From contig JBHZQV010000013.1 of assembly GCA_042867185.1 (NCBI GenBank), positions 1-64,000 of the forward strand: DNA of 64,000 bases, written 5' to 3'. Made by a program: the position numbers and the translations under genes. Below, in pieces: positions 1 to 7,469 of the stretch. Numbering within the stretch: the first letter of the stretch is position 1; each line of letters begins with the position of its first letter. The stretch comes from Xylophilus sp042867185. Lineage in GTDB: Bacteria > Pseudomonadota > Gammaproteobacteria > Burkholderiales > Burkholderiaceae_C. Under the pieces are notes generated by a model that ran no database searches, was not told where the DNA came from, and saw nothing but the letters and a program-made list of their open reading frames with translations.

Positions 1-94
1 ATTCGAAGAGCTCGGAGAGGGATTCTCGGCCGTTGGCCGAGGAAAACCACAGCGCGTCGCCGACCGGGGTGTGGGCGGTGATGGAGCGGGTCAT
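1..94 (-). CDS. VgrG-like type VI secretion spike protein (N-terminal fragment)
   Basis: The first 31 codons on the minus strand read MTRSITAHTPVGDALWFSSA followed by NGRESLSELFE. This matches the usual N-terminus of VgrG proteins, which begin with a short basic start, 'ITAHTPLG', a hydrophobic strand and 'GREELxxLFEY'. VgrG is the trimeric tip of the type VI secretion needle. The ATG at 92-94 is chosen because homology begins right there. The rest of the gene lies outside the window, so class and effector extension cannot be judged. No type VI neighbour is visible on this side. The assignment rests on a short stretch. Confidence 0.6.
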   Translation of the reverse strand, partial: MTRSITAHTPVGDALWFSSANGRESLSELFE

Positions 95-296
95 GCAAAC
101 CTTCCGAAAATCGAATACAGGCCAAATGTTGCAGAGCTAAATATCATGCAGGTGAATGTATTTTGGCAAAGGTGGCGCATTATGAGGCCTCTCTCAAAGG
201 CCGCGCTTTGCAACGACGAACGGCAGTGCGCAAAGGATACGCGCGCACAAGCACGGAGGACAACGATTTTTAGGCGGCATCCTGAATGCTGCTGAG

Positions 297-473
297 ATGG
301 TCATCGACGCGCAGAGCGTGAAGAAGGTCATGCCTCGGCGCTGGGTGGTTGAACGCAGCTCCGCCTGGCTGGAGAAGAACCGCAGGTTGTGGCAGAACCG
401 CGAGCGCCGGATCAACACCCGTTCGCAATTCATCCACTTGGCATACCTGGCATTGCCGCTCGGGAGACTTTGA
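297..473 (+). pseudogene. IS5-family transposase remnant, C-terminal end
   Basis: The frame encodes 58 residues with the typical end of an IS5-family DDE transposase: RRWVVERSSAWLEKNRRLW, then QNRERRINTRSQFIHLAYLA and a stop. It starts with VIDAQSVK, which in intact IS5 transposases (IDSQSVKT) lies well over 100 residues upstream of the 'RWVVERS' block. The middle, with its catalytic acids, therefore seems deleted and the two ends joined. No inverted repeats were recognised around it. It is a dead fragment between vgrG and the MFS gene and marks past insertion activity at this edge. Confidence 0.7.
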
Positions 474-518
474 ACACGCTCTTGCGAGGCGCCACCGCCG
501 ACGCCGCACCGGGCCCCG

Positions 519-2189
519 TCACCGGTCGATGATCCGCCGGTGCACCACCGGCGGCCCGTCGCCCAGGTGGAAGGCCAGCTTGCGGTCGCGCAGGGCGACG
601 TCCCAGGCGGTGACGCGGGTGAAGCGGCGCAGGTGCTCGGTCCAGGATTCGTCGGTGATCTGCTCGACGTAGCAGGCGGGGTCGTGCACGTCGTGCAGCA
701 GGTGCCACTCCAGCGCGCCCTGGCGCAGCCGGCTGCGGCGGCTTTCCTGCATCAGCAGGCGGAAGTCGGCGGCGCGGGCGGGGTCGATGCGGAACTCGAT
801 GCTCACCTGCACCCGGCCGTGCTCGGGCGGGGTGGCGGCCACCGGCGCGGTGAAGGCCTGCGACGGGGTCAGGTCTTCCTCCATGCTGCGGTCGGCCAGG
901 AAGTACTGCACCGCCAGCATGACCACCACGCCCGAGATGCCGGCCGCCGTCAGCCCGGTGTGCAGGCCGACCAGGCTGGCCGTCTGGCCCCAGAAGGCGG
1001 CGCCCAGCGCGGTGGCGCCCATGATGGACATCTGGTACATCGACATGCCGCGGGCGCGCACCCAGTCGGGCAGCGCCAACTGGGCCGAGGTGGCGAGCGA
1101 GTTGGCGGTGCAGAGCCAGGCCAGGCCCGCCAGCGCCATCGCCGGGATCGCCACCCAGATGGTCGGCGCGAAGGCCACGGCGATGGTGGCCGCCGAGGTG
1201 ACGCAGGTGCCCGCCCGCACCAGCATGTCGCGCCGCAGCCGGTGCCGCAACTGCGGCAGCAGCAGCGCGCCGACGATGGCGCCCGCGCCCATCGAGGCCA
1301 GCATCACGGTGAAGGTGCCGGCGTCGCCCCCGGGCAAGGCCCGGGCGATCAGCGGCAGCAGGGCCAGCAGCGCCGTAGAGTGCAGAAAGAACACCGCCAC
1401 CCGCACCAGCACCGCCCGCATGCGGGGCGATTGCCGCACGAACTGCATGCCCACCCGCATCGCGCTGCCGAGCCGCTCGCGGCCCAGCGGGTTGGGCGCC
1501 ACGGTGCGTTTCCAGCGGGTGATGACGATGGCCGACGCCACCGACAGGATCGCGTTCAGCACGAAGACCCAGTGGCTGCCCGCGCTGGCGATCACCGCGC
1601 CCGCCACCAGCGGGCCGATGATCCGCGAGGCGTTCATCGCGATGCCGTTGAGGCCCATCGCCGCCGGCAGCTGGCTGCGGGTGACCAGCTCGGGCACGAT
1701 GGCCGAGAACACCGGCCAGCGCATCGCCAGGCCGATGCCGTTCAGGAAGGTGAGGGCCAGCAGCATCGGCGCGTTGATCCAGTCCGACAGGATCGCCACG
1801 CACAGCAGCAGCGCCACCACCGCCACCCAGAGCTGGGTGAAGATGAAGTACCGCCGCCGGTCCAGGATGTCGGCCAGCGCGCCGCTGGGCAGGCCCAGCA
1901 GGAACACCGGCAGGGTCGAAGCCGACTGCACCAGCGCCACCATCACCGGCGAGGTGGTCAGCGAGGTCATCATCCACGCCGCCGCCACGTCGTTCATCCA
2001 CATGCAGGTGTTGGCCGCCACCCAGGTGATCCACAGCAGCCGGAAGGTGGGCGCCGTCAGCGGCTCCAGCGCCGCCCAGGAACGCGGCGGCGCGGACCGG
2101 GCGGTATCGGGATTGGCGGGGTCGTCGGTGAGGAGGTTGTTGTGCGGGGAGGGCGAAGACGTGGAGGGAGGGGGCGGCATCACGGACAT
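519..2189 (-). CDS. MFS exporter with C-terminal cytosolic domain
   Basis: The 556-residue protein has about 400 residues of major facilitator superfamily transporter, with many hydrophobic segments and the loop-2/3 motif GLPSGALADILDRRR. It resembles the EntS-like MFS_3 group of drug or siderophore exporters. The last roughly 100 residues (from about VQVSIEFRIDPARAADF) are soluble and look like a dimeric alpha/beta-barrel (ABM/EthD-type) domain, seen in some members of this group. It is transcribed away from kynBUA across a 143-base gap, so it may share control with that operon. Substrate unknown; export of a kynurenine-pathway compound is only a guess. A long open frame on the opposite strand is a high-GC shadow. 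Confidence 0.75.
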   Translation of the reverse strand: MSVMPPPPSTSSPSPHNNLLTDDPANPDTARSAPPRSWAALEPLTAPTFRLLWITWVAANTCMWMNDVAAAWMMTSLTTSPVMVALVQSASTLPVFLLGLPSGALADILDRRRYFIFTQLWVAVVALLLCVAILSDWINAPMLLALTFLNGIGLAMRWPVFSAIVPELVTRSQLPAAMGLNGIAMNASRIIGPLVAGAVIASAGSHWVFVLNAILSVASAIVITRWKRTVAPNPLGRERLGSAMRVGMQFVRQSPRMRAVLVRVAVFFLHSTALLALLPLIARALPGGDAGTFTVMLASMGAGAIVGALLLPQLRHRLRRDMLVRAGTCVTSAATIAVAFAPTIWVAIPAMALAGLAWLCTANSLATSAQLALPDWVRARGMSMYQMSIMGATALGAAFWGQTASLVGLHTGLTAAGISGVVVMLAVQYFLADRSMEEDLTPSQAFTAPVAATPPEHGRVQVSIEFRIDPARAADFRLLMQESRRSRLRQGALEWHLLHDVHDPACYVEQITDESWTEHLRRFTRVTAWDVALRDRKLAFHLGDGPPVVHRRIIDR

Positions 2190-2332
2190 AGGCGGCCAAT
2201 TTTGCGCCCTGGCCGCGCCGGCCTCGTAGCCAAGCGCATCCGTTGCCCCGGGGCAAAAATTGGCGGGCGCAGCCGCCGGCGTTGGAATTAACCGACACCA
2301 CGACCCAAAAGCCGGTGATAGCGTCGATTTCC

Positions 2333-2971
2333 ATGCACAGCACCACCCGCCGCCTCTGGGATATTTCCCCCCCGCTGGGCCCCGACAGCCCGGTGTTTCC
2401 GGGCGACACGCCCTATTCGCAGACCTGGTCGGCCACCTACGGCCTCGGCTGCCCGGTCAACGTGGCGGCGCTCGCGCTGTCGCCGCATGCCGGCGCCCAT
2501 GCCGACGCGCCGCTGCACTACGACCCGCAGGGCGCCACCGTCGGCGCGCTGGACCTGGCGCCCTACCTGGGCACCTGCCGCGTCGTCCACGCCATCGGCT
2601 GCGGCCCGCTGGTGCGGCCCGCACACATCGCCCACGCCCTGCAGGACCTGCCGCCCCGGTTGCTGGTGCGCACCTACGCCCGCGCCCCCACCGCCTGGGA
2701 CGACGCCCTGACCGGCTACGCCCCCGAGACGATCGAGCAGCTGGCCGACCGGGGCGTGCTGCTGGTCGGCATCGACACCGCCAGCATCGACCCTGCGGCC
2801 AGCAAGACCCTCGACAGCCACCAGGCGATCCGCCGCCGGGGCCTGCGGGTGCTGGAGAACCTGGTGCTCGACGAGGTGCCCGAGGGCGACTACGAGCTGA
2901 TCGCGCTGCCCCTGCGGCTGGTGGCGGCCGATGCCTCGCCGGTGCGGGCGGTGCTGCGGTCGCTGGTGTGA
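2333..2971 (+). CDS. kynB: Kynurenine formamidase (arylformamidase)
   Basis: KynB hydrolyses N-formyl-L-kynurenine to L-kynurenine and formate, the second step of tryptophan degradation. The protein is 212 residues, normal for the metal-dependent cyclase-type family. The signature HAGAHADAPLHY (family form HxGTHxDAPxH) supplies the metal ligands, and the start WDISPPLGPDSPVFPGDTP is typical. The ATG at 2333 is preferred to upstream in-frame starts because the family begins there. It is the first gene of kynB-kynU-kynA; an 85-base gap holding a dispersed palindrome separates it from kynU. Confidence 0.95.
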   Translation: MHSTTRRLWDISPPLGPDSPVFPGDTPYSQTWSATYGLGCPVNVAALALSPHAGAHADAPLHYDPQGATVGALDLAPYLGTCRVVHAIGCGPLVRPAHIAHALQDLPPRLLVRTYARAPTAWDDALTGYAPETIEQLADRGVLLVGIDTASIDPAASKTLDSHQAIRRRGLRVLENLVLDEVPEGDYELIALPLRLVAADASPVRAVLRSLV

Positions 2972-3004
2972 CCCGCAGCCCCCATTGAGAAGAAAAAGGC
3001 CTGT

Positions 3005-3048
3005 GGCCGGCGCATGGCGCCGGCCGCCAGCTATCGAAAACATAGCAG
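3005..3048. repeat. Dispersed palindromic repeat (short family), copy upstream of kynU
   Basis: The core AGCTATCGAAAACATAGCAG (3029-3048) is an imperfect palindrome flanked on its left by GGCCGGCGCATGGCGCCGGCC. The same core plus GC-rich flank recurs near 20525, 25094, 31661, 40751, 48211 and, more decayed, 28901 and 49835. It ends nine bases before the kynU start, so it is probably part of the kynB-kynU transcript and could fold into a hairpin there. Confidence 0.75.
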
Positions 3049-3056
3049 ATCACGAC

Positions 3057-4448
3057 ATGACGACCCCGACGACCACCACCACCGCCGCCACCCTGCAGGA
3101 CTGCCGCACCCTGGATGCGCACGACCCGCTGCGCAGCCTGCGCGCCCACTTCACCCTGCCGGCCGACACCGTCTACCTCGACGGCAACTCGCTCGGCGTG
3201 CTGCCCACCGCAGCCGCCGCCCGGGTGGCCGACGTGGTCGCCCGCGAATGGGGCCAGGACCTGATCCGCGCCTGGAACACCGCCCGCTGGTTCGACCTGC
3301 CCCAGCGCCTGGGCGACCAGCTGGCCCCGTGGATCGGCGCCGGGAAGGGCGAGGTGGTCTGCACCGACAGCACCTCGATCAACCTCTACAAGGTGCTGAG
3401 CGCGGCGCTCAACATCGCCCGCGCGGCGTCGCCCGCCCGGCGGCGCATCGTCAGCGAGCGCAGCAACTTCCCCACCGACCTCTACATCGCCGAGGGCCTG
3501 TGCAGGGAGCGCGGGCTGGAGCTGGTGCTGGTCGAGCCCGAAGACATCGACGCCGCGCTGACCGCCGACGTGGCGGTGCTGATGCTCACCCACGTCAACT
3601 ACCGTACCGGCGCGATGCACGACATGGCGGCCCTCACCGCCGCCGCCCACGCCGCCGGCATCCTCGCCGTCTGGGACCTGGCCCACAGCGCCGGCGCGGT
3701 GCCGGTGGATCTGCAGGGCGCGGGTGCCGATTTCGCGATCGGCTGCGGCTACAAGTACCTCAACGGCGGCCCCGGCGCGCCGGCCTTCGTGTGGGTCAAC
3801 CCCCGCCATGCCGACCGCTTCTGGCAGCCGCTCTCGGGCTGGTGGGGCCACGCCGCGCCGTTCCGCTTCACCCCCGACTACCAGCCCGCCGCCGGTATCG
3901 GCCGTTATTTGTGCGGCACCCAGCCGATCATCAGTTTGTCGGCCCTGCAGTGCGGCCTGGACGTGTTCGACGCCGCCGTGCCCCTGGGCGGCATGCCCGC
4001 CCTGCGCGCCAAGTCGCTGGCGCTGACCGACCTGTTCATCCGCCTGGTGGAAGAGCGCTGCGCCGGGCACGGCCTGGGCCTGGCCACGCCGCGGGCGCAT
4101 GCACAGCGCGGATCGCAGGTCTGCCTGACCATGGATTCCAGCCCCCACGCTCCGCCGCTGCGCGGGTCGCTGCCCCCCGAGGGGGCCGCTGCCGCCTTGG
4201 GGCGGCCCGGCGGCGGCGGCTCGGTCGCCTACGCCATCGTCCAGGCCCTGATCGCCCGCAAGGTGATCGGCGACTTCCGCCAGGGCGACGGCGGCACCGG
4301 GCCGCACCTGGACATCCTGCGCTTCGGCTTCACCCCGCTCTACATCGGCTTCGAGGACGTGTGGAACGCGGTCGAGCACCTGCGCCAGGTGCTGGAGACC
4401 GGCGAGTGGCGCCGCCCCGAATTCAACCAATCCAACGCGGTGACCTGA
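3057..4448 (+). CDS. kynU: Kynureninase with an in-frame repeat insertion
   Basis: KynU is the PLP enzyme that cleaves L-kynurenine to anthranilate and alanine. The fold is recognisable from VYLDGNSLGVLP near the start, the block VWDLAHSAGAVPVDL, and GCGYKYLNGGPGAP, in which Lys233 should bind PLP. The C-terminal part has DILRFGFTPLYIGFEDVWNA. Length is 463 residues, against about 415-420 usually. The excess is explained by roughly 30 extra residues at about 360-390, rich in Pro, Gly and Ala, between SQVCLTM and YAIVQALIARKVIGDF, where relatives run straight on. That stretch matches the GC-rich dispersed repeat of this genome. The frame is kept, so the gene may be functional. The stop is 5 bases before kynA. 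Confidence 0.93.
   Translation: MTTPTTTTTAATLQDCRTLDAHDPLRSLRAHFTLPADTVYLDGNSLGVLPTAAAARVADVVAREWGQDLIRAWNTARWFDLPQRLGDQLAPWIGAGKGEVVCTDSTSINLYKVLSAALNIARAASPARRRIVSERSNFPTDLYIAEGLCRERGLELVLVEPEDIDAALTADVAVLMLTHVNYRTGAMHDMAALTAAAHAAGILAVWDLAHSAGAVPVDLQGAGADFAIGCGYKYLNGGPGAPAFVWVNPRHADRFWQPLSGWWGHAAPFRFTPDYQPAAGIGRYLCGTQPIISLSALQCGLDVFDAAVPLGGMPALRAKSLALTDLFIRLVEERCAGHGLGLATPRAHAQRGSQVCLTMDSSPHAPPLRGSLPPEGAAAALGRPGGGGSVAYAIVQALIARKVIGDFRQGDGGTGPHLDILRFGFTPLYIGFEDVWNAVEHLRQVLETGEWRRPEFNQSNAVT
4136..4226 (+). repeat. GC-rich dispersed repeat inside kynU coding sequence
   Basis: The stretch has the layout of the larger repeat family: a CCCCCACGCTCCGC-like start, CTGCGCGGGTCGCTGC, a CCCCCCGAGGGGG dyad, then GCCGCTGCCGCCTTGGGGC. 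Intergenic relatives lie at 24085, 43829, 43930 and 54486. It adds about 30 codons to kynU without a stop or frameshift. Boundaries are approximate. Confidence 0.65.
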
Positions 4449-4453
4449 CGACC

Positions 4454-5380
4454 ATGTGCCCCCACCACGCCTCCACCCCCGCCGCGCCCGACGCGGTCCC
4501 GACCCCGATCGCTGCCGCAGCCGCGGTTGCCGCCGTTGGCGACGGCCCCGGCGCCGCCATCGTGCGGGAGGAGGGCGCCCAGCTCGACTTCAGCCGCGCG
4601 ATGAGCTACGGCGACTATTTGCAGCTGGACGCGGTGCTGGGCGCGCAGAAGCCGCTCTCGCCCGCGCACGACGAGCTGCTCTTCATCGTCCAGCACCAGA
4701 CCAGCGAGCTGTGGATGAAGCTGATGCTGCACGAGCTGCGCGCCGCCATCCGCTGCGTGGCCGAGGACGACCTGCAGCGCGCCTTCAAGATGCTGGCCCG
4801 CGTCAGCAAGATCATGGAGCAGCTGGTCCACGCCTGGGACGTGCTGGCCACCATGACCCCGCCCGAGTACAGCGCCATGCGCCCCTACCTGGCCCAGTCC
4901 AGCGGCTTCCAGAGCTGGCAGTACCGCAGCATCGAGTTCGCCCTGGGCAACAAGAACGGCCTGATGCTGAAGCCCCACGAACACCGCCCCGACCTGCTGG
5001 CCGAGGTGCAGGCCGCCTACGCCATGCCCTCGCTCTACGACGAGGCCCTGCGCCTGCTGGCCCGCCGCGGGATCGCGGTGCCGGCCGAGGCGCTGGAGCG
5101 GGACTGGACCCGGCCCTACATCCCCAGCGAAGGCGTGGAGCAGGCCTGGCTGACCGTCTACCGCGACCCGAAAGCCTGGTGGGACCTGTACCAGCTGGGC
5201 GAGGAACTCACCGACCTGGAAGACGCCTTCCGGCTCTGGCGCTTCCGGCATGTGACCACGGTGGAGCGGGTGATCGGCTTCAAGCGCGGGACGGGCGGGA
5301 CGGGGGGCGTGTCGTACCTGCGCAAGATGCTGGACGTGGTGCTGTTCCCGGAGATTTGGCGGTTGCGGACGGAGTTGTGA
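4454..5380 (+). CDS. kynA: Tryptophan 2,3-dioxygenase
   Basis: This heme dioxygenase opens the indole ring of L-tryptophan to give N-formylkynurenine, the first step of the kynurenine route. The protein is 308 residues, with a variable N-terminus of about 45 residues followed by the conserved MSYGDYLQLDAVL, FIVQHQTSELWMKLMLHEL, SGFQSWQYRSIEFALGNKN and FRHVTTVERVIGFKRGTGGT blocks. The last contains the probable axial heme histidine and the Gly/Thr substrate loop. The ATG at 4454 lies 5 bases after the kynU stop, so translation is probably coupled. The gene closes the operon and converges on the effector gene with a 25-base gap. Confidence 0.96.
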   Translation: MCPHHASTPAAPDAVPTPIAAAAAVAAVGDGPGAAIVREEGAQLDFSRAMSYGDYLQLDAVLGAQKPLSPAHDELLFIVQHQTSELWMKLMLHELRAAIRCVAEDDLQRAFKMLARVSKIMEQLVHAWDVLATMTPPEYSAMRPYLAQSSGFQSWQYRSIEFALGNKNGLMLKPHEHRPDLLAEVQAAYAMPSLYDEALRLLARRGIAVPAEALERDWTRPYIPSEGVEQAWLTVYRDPKAWWDLYQLGEELTDLEDAFRLWRFRHVTTVERVIGFKRGTGGTGGVSYLRKMLDVVLFPEIWRLRTEL

Positions 5381-5405
5381 AGAACGGGTCGCGGCACGTG
5401 TTGCG

Positions 5406-7232
5406 TCACCGGGACGGTGATGCCCGAAGGTGTCGCTCGTAGATGCCGATGGTCTTGGCCAATCCCCGCGTCATCCAGTTCAGTGCGTCTTCCGGCCCCT
5501 CAGGACTCCTGCCGCTGGAATACACCGCCTCCACGTTGGTTTCACAAGCGGACGGCGGTAGACCGTAAGACGCCAGTACCCAATCGGCCGCCAGGCGCGC
5601 AGTGCGTCCGTTGGCATCGGGAAAGGGGTGGATGCTGATAAGACGCTGTGCCGTCGCGGCGGCCAGTTCGACAGGTGTCATCTTTCCGTGTGCCACCAGA
5701 TCGGCGCTCGACTCGAACCACTCGTCGAAATGCGCCATCTCGACACCGATCTCCCGCTCGTCCACGACGCCGTACCAGGAAGACTCCTTCGCAAATCCAG
5801 TGGGCTGCCGGCGGAACTCCCCGAACCGCGCGCCGAATTTTTCGACCGCCTGAGGGTCGTTGAAGGGCTGCAGGTCTCTTCCCAGCACCGCGTTGAGCTG
5901 CTTGAGATGCGCCGTATCCAGCGGGTGGCCCTGGCTTGCCCAGGCCTGGACCTGGTGGGCCGCAGCATTCCAGTTGCTGCCGGCCGTGGCAGTGGATGTC
6001 ACGGTGGCGGACAGGCCGGCCCGCTGGGCGTCCACCTCCTGGCGGGCCGCTTGCGCATGCCGCGCTGTTTCCGCCCCGCCTTTGGCTATCTTCTTCTGAA
6101 GACCTTGCCACTGCTTCTGCAACGCCTTGAGCTGCTTTCCATTTTCCGTTCGAGTACGGGAAGCGATGGGCTGGTTCAGGATCAGATCCATCAGCCGGAC
6201 CTGTGTCTCACGCGTGCCGACATACACCTTTCTGAAGTCGATCCCCGGTGGCAGCTCCATGATCTGCGTATTGCCGGATATATCGAGAGATCTGAGCTGC
6301 GGCAGGTTTTCGACTGCCGCCGGAATGTGACGAAGGGCGCAATCCCTGAGATGTATGAACTCCAGATTCTGGCTGTTACCTATTTCCGGAGGCAATCGGC
6401 CGAGGCGTCTATTGCCGCAGAGATTCAGCTCTTTCAAGCTCGGACCGAAGCCGCCGTCCGGGAGCCGGGACAGGTCGCAGTTCTTGACATCCACTGTATG
6501 CAGTTTCTCCAACCGATCCATGGAATCGGGTAACGACCTGAGATTTTTATTGCCCGCAACTTCCAGGATCACAAGGCCTCGCGCTTGCGACAAGTTGGCG
6601 GGCAAGGCATGCAAATCGCAGCCGGCGGCATGCAGCCGAGCCAGCTTTGGCGCGAAGGCCAACCGGTCCGGCAAGCGCTGCAGCAACGGGTTGTTTTCGA
6701 CATTCAAGTTGCCCATATGGGTCAGCAGGTGCAGGCCCTCGGGCAGGCTCGTCAGATCGCTCCTGTTCAGGTACAACAAGAAGTCGTCATCGACGAAGGC
6801 TTTGAGAATCTTGGATTTTGCGTAGTCCGGGCCATCCCACGCCTGCAGGGCCTGTGTCAGCAGTCCGAGCCGCTCGGTCTTGCCGGCAGGGATGTAGGGA
6901 CCCGTGACATGCGCGGCATCCAGCGCGCTTTCCCGGACGGAGGGGGACAGCAGGCCGCTCGGTTCAGCTTCCGCGACCACGCGCGCGGCCACCTCCGCGA
7001 CCCGCCCACGGTCCAGTGCAGGCGCGCGTGGTTCCCAGACCATGTTACGGCGGGGCGGCACAGTCGTGCCGTGCAACCGACTGGTGTGCCGCAGCGCAGA
7101 CGGCCCGGTCCATCCGTCTGCAGGGCCGGGCCGTGGGCCGGACGCCCGGCCGGACGAGCGGGTATCCGCCTGGTTGTCGGGCCACCGCTCGGGCGGAAGA
7201 CGGGGCGTGTGATCGGCAGAGGACGATTTCAT
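5406..7232 (-). CDS. LRR-Fic type III effector (AvrAC/XopAC-like)
   Basis: The predicted protein is 608 residues. A Ser/Arg/Pro-rich N-terminus lacking a Sec signal suits type III export. Roughly residues 150-340 form leucine-rich repeats of the bacterial LPxxLxxLxxLxVxxN type. The C-terminal part is a Fic domain with HPFPDANGRTAR (about residues 535-546), a full HxFx(D/E)xNGRxxR active-site motif. LRR plus Fic is the architecture of Xanthomonas AvrAC/XopAC, which attaches UMP to plant receptor-like kinases; AMP transfer is the commoner Fic reaction. The start at 7232 is chosen over an in-frame start at 7322 because a PIP box and -10 element lie between them. Target and donor nucleotide are inference. 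Confidence 0.88.
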   Translation of the reverse strand: MKSSSADHTPRLPPERWPDNQADTRSSGRASGPRPGPADGWTGPSALRHTSRLHGTTVPPRRNMVWEPRAPALDRGRVAEVAARVVAEAEPSGLLSPSVRESALDAAHVTGPYIPAGKTERLGLLTQALQAWDGPDYAKSKILKAFVDDDFLLYLNRSDLTSLPEGLHLLTHMGNLNVENNPLLQRLPDRLAFAPKLARLHAAGCDLHALPANLSQARGLVILEVAGNKNLRSLPDSMDRLEKLHTVDVKNCDLSRLPDGGFGPSLKELNLCGNRRLGRLPPEIGNSQNLEFIHLRDCALRHIPAAVENLPQLRSLDISGNTQIMELPPGIDFRKVYVGTRETQVRLMDLILNQPIASRTRTENGKQLKALQKQWQGLQKKIAKGGAETARHAQAARQEVDAQRAGLSATVTSTATAGSNWNAAAHQVQAWASQGHPLDTAHLKQLNAVLGRDLQPFNDPQAVEKFGARFGEFRRQPTGFAKESSWYGVVDEREIGVEMAHFDEWFESSADLVAHGKMTPVELAAATAQRLISIHPFPDANGRTARLAADWVLASYGLPPSACETNVEAVYSSGRSPEGPEDALNWMTRGLAKTIGIYERHLRASPSR

Positions 7233-7266
7233 GCGGGATGACCTGAGACCGGACGGGGATGGCGCC

Positions 7267-7328
7267 AGGATGAGCGCATGTCTTCGGGCGGCGGAGGGAT
7301 CCTCCGAATGCAATGCCTGCAAAACGAA
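7267..7328 (-). promoter_or_regulatory. PIP/hrpII box and -10 element for the LRR-Fic effector
   Basis: On the minus strand TTCGT (7328-7324) and TTCGG (7308-7304) form TTCG-N16-TTCG. After 32 further bases comes CATCCT (7272-7267), which fits the YANNNT -10 element usually 30-32 bases beyond the box. The effector ATG follows 34 bases after it. This is the layout of promoters activated by HrpX/HrpB-type AraC regulators in plant-pathogenic proteobacteria. Confidence 0.85.
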
Positions 7329-7469
7329 GCATCGCGCTGCTTGGGTATTCGTGCAGACCTTTCCCGGCCCGAAGCCACGGCGAACCCTGCGTCATGCACA
7401 CCCATGGTTGCATGGCCTGCTTACCGGTATCGTTCCTGTCTCGCACCCCATCAAACAACAGACAAAAGC

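Noticed and set aside
430..2409. Very long open frames on the strand opposite or out of frame with the MFS gene and with kynB
   Set aside because: They are rich in Arg, Pro, Gly and Ala, have no family motifs, and lie opposite genes with clear motifs. High GC content makes stops rare in all frames.
3724..4026. Antisense and shifted frames inside kynU, including one near a possible second PLP motif
   Set aside because: No conserved motif was found; they are composition shadows of kynU.
7278..7469. 64-residue upstream extension of the exported lyase
   Set aside because: The signal peptide begins at the ATG at 7470. The upstream part overlaps the effector promoter and resembles no lyase.
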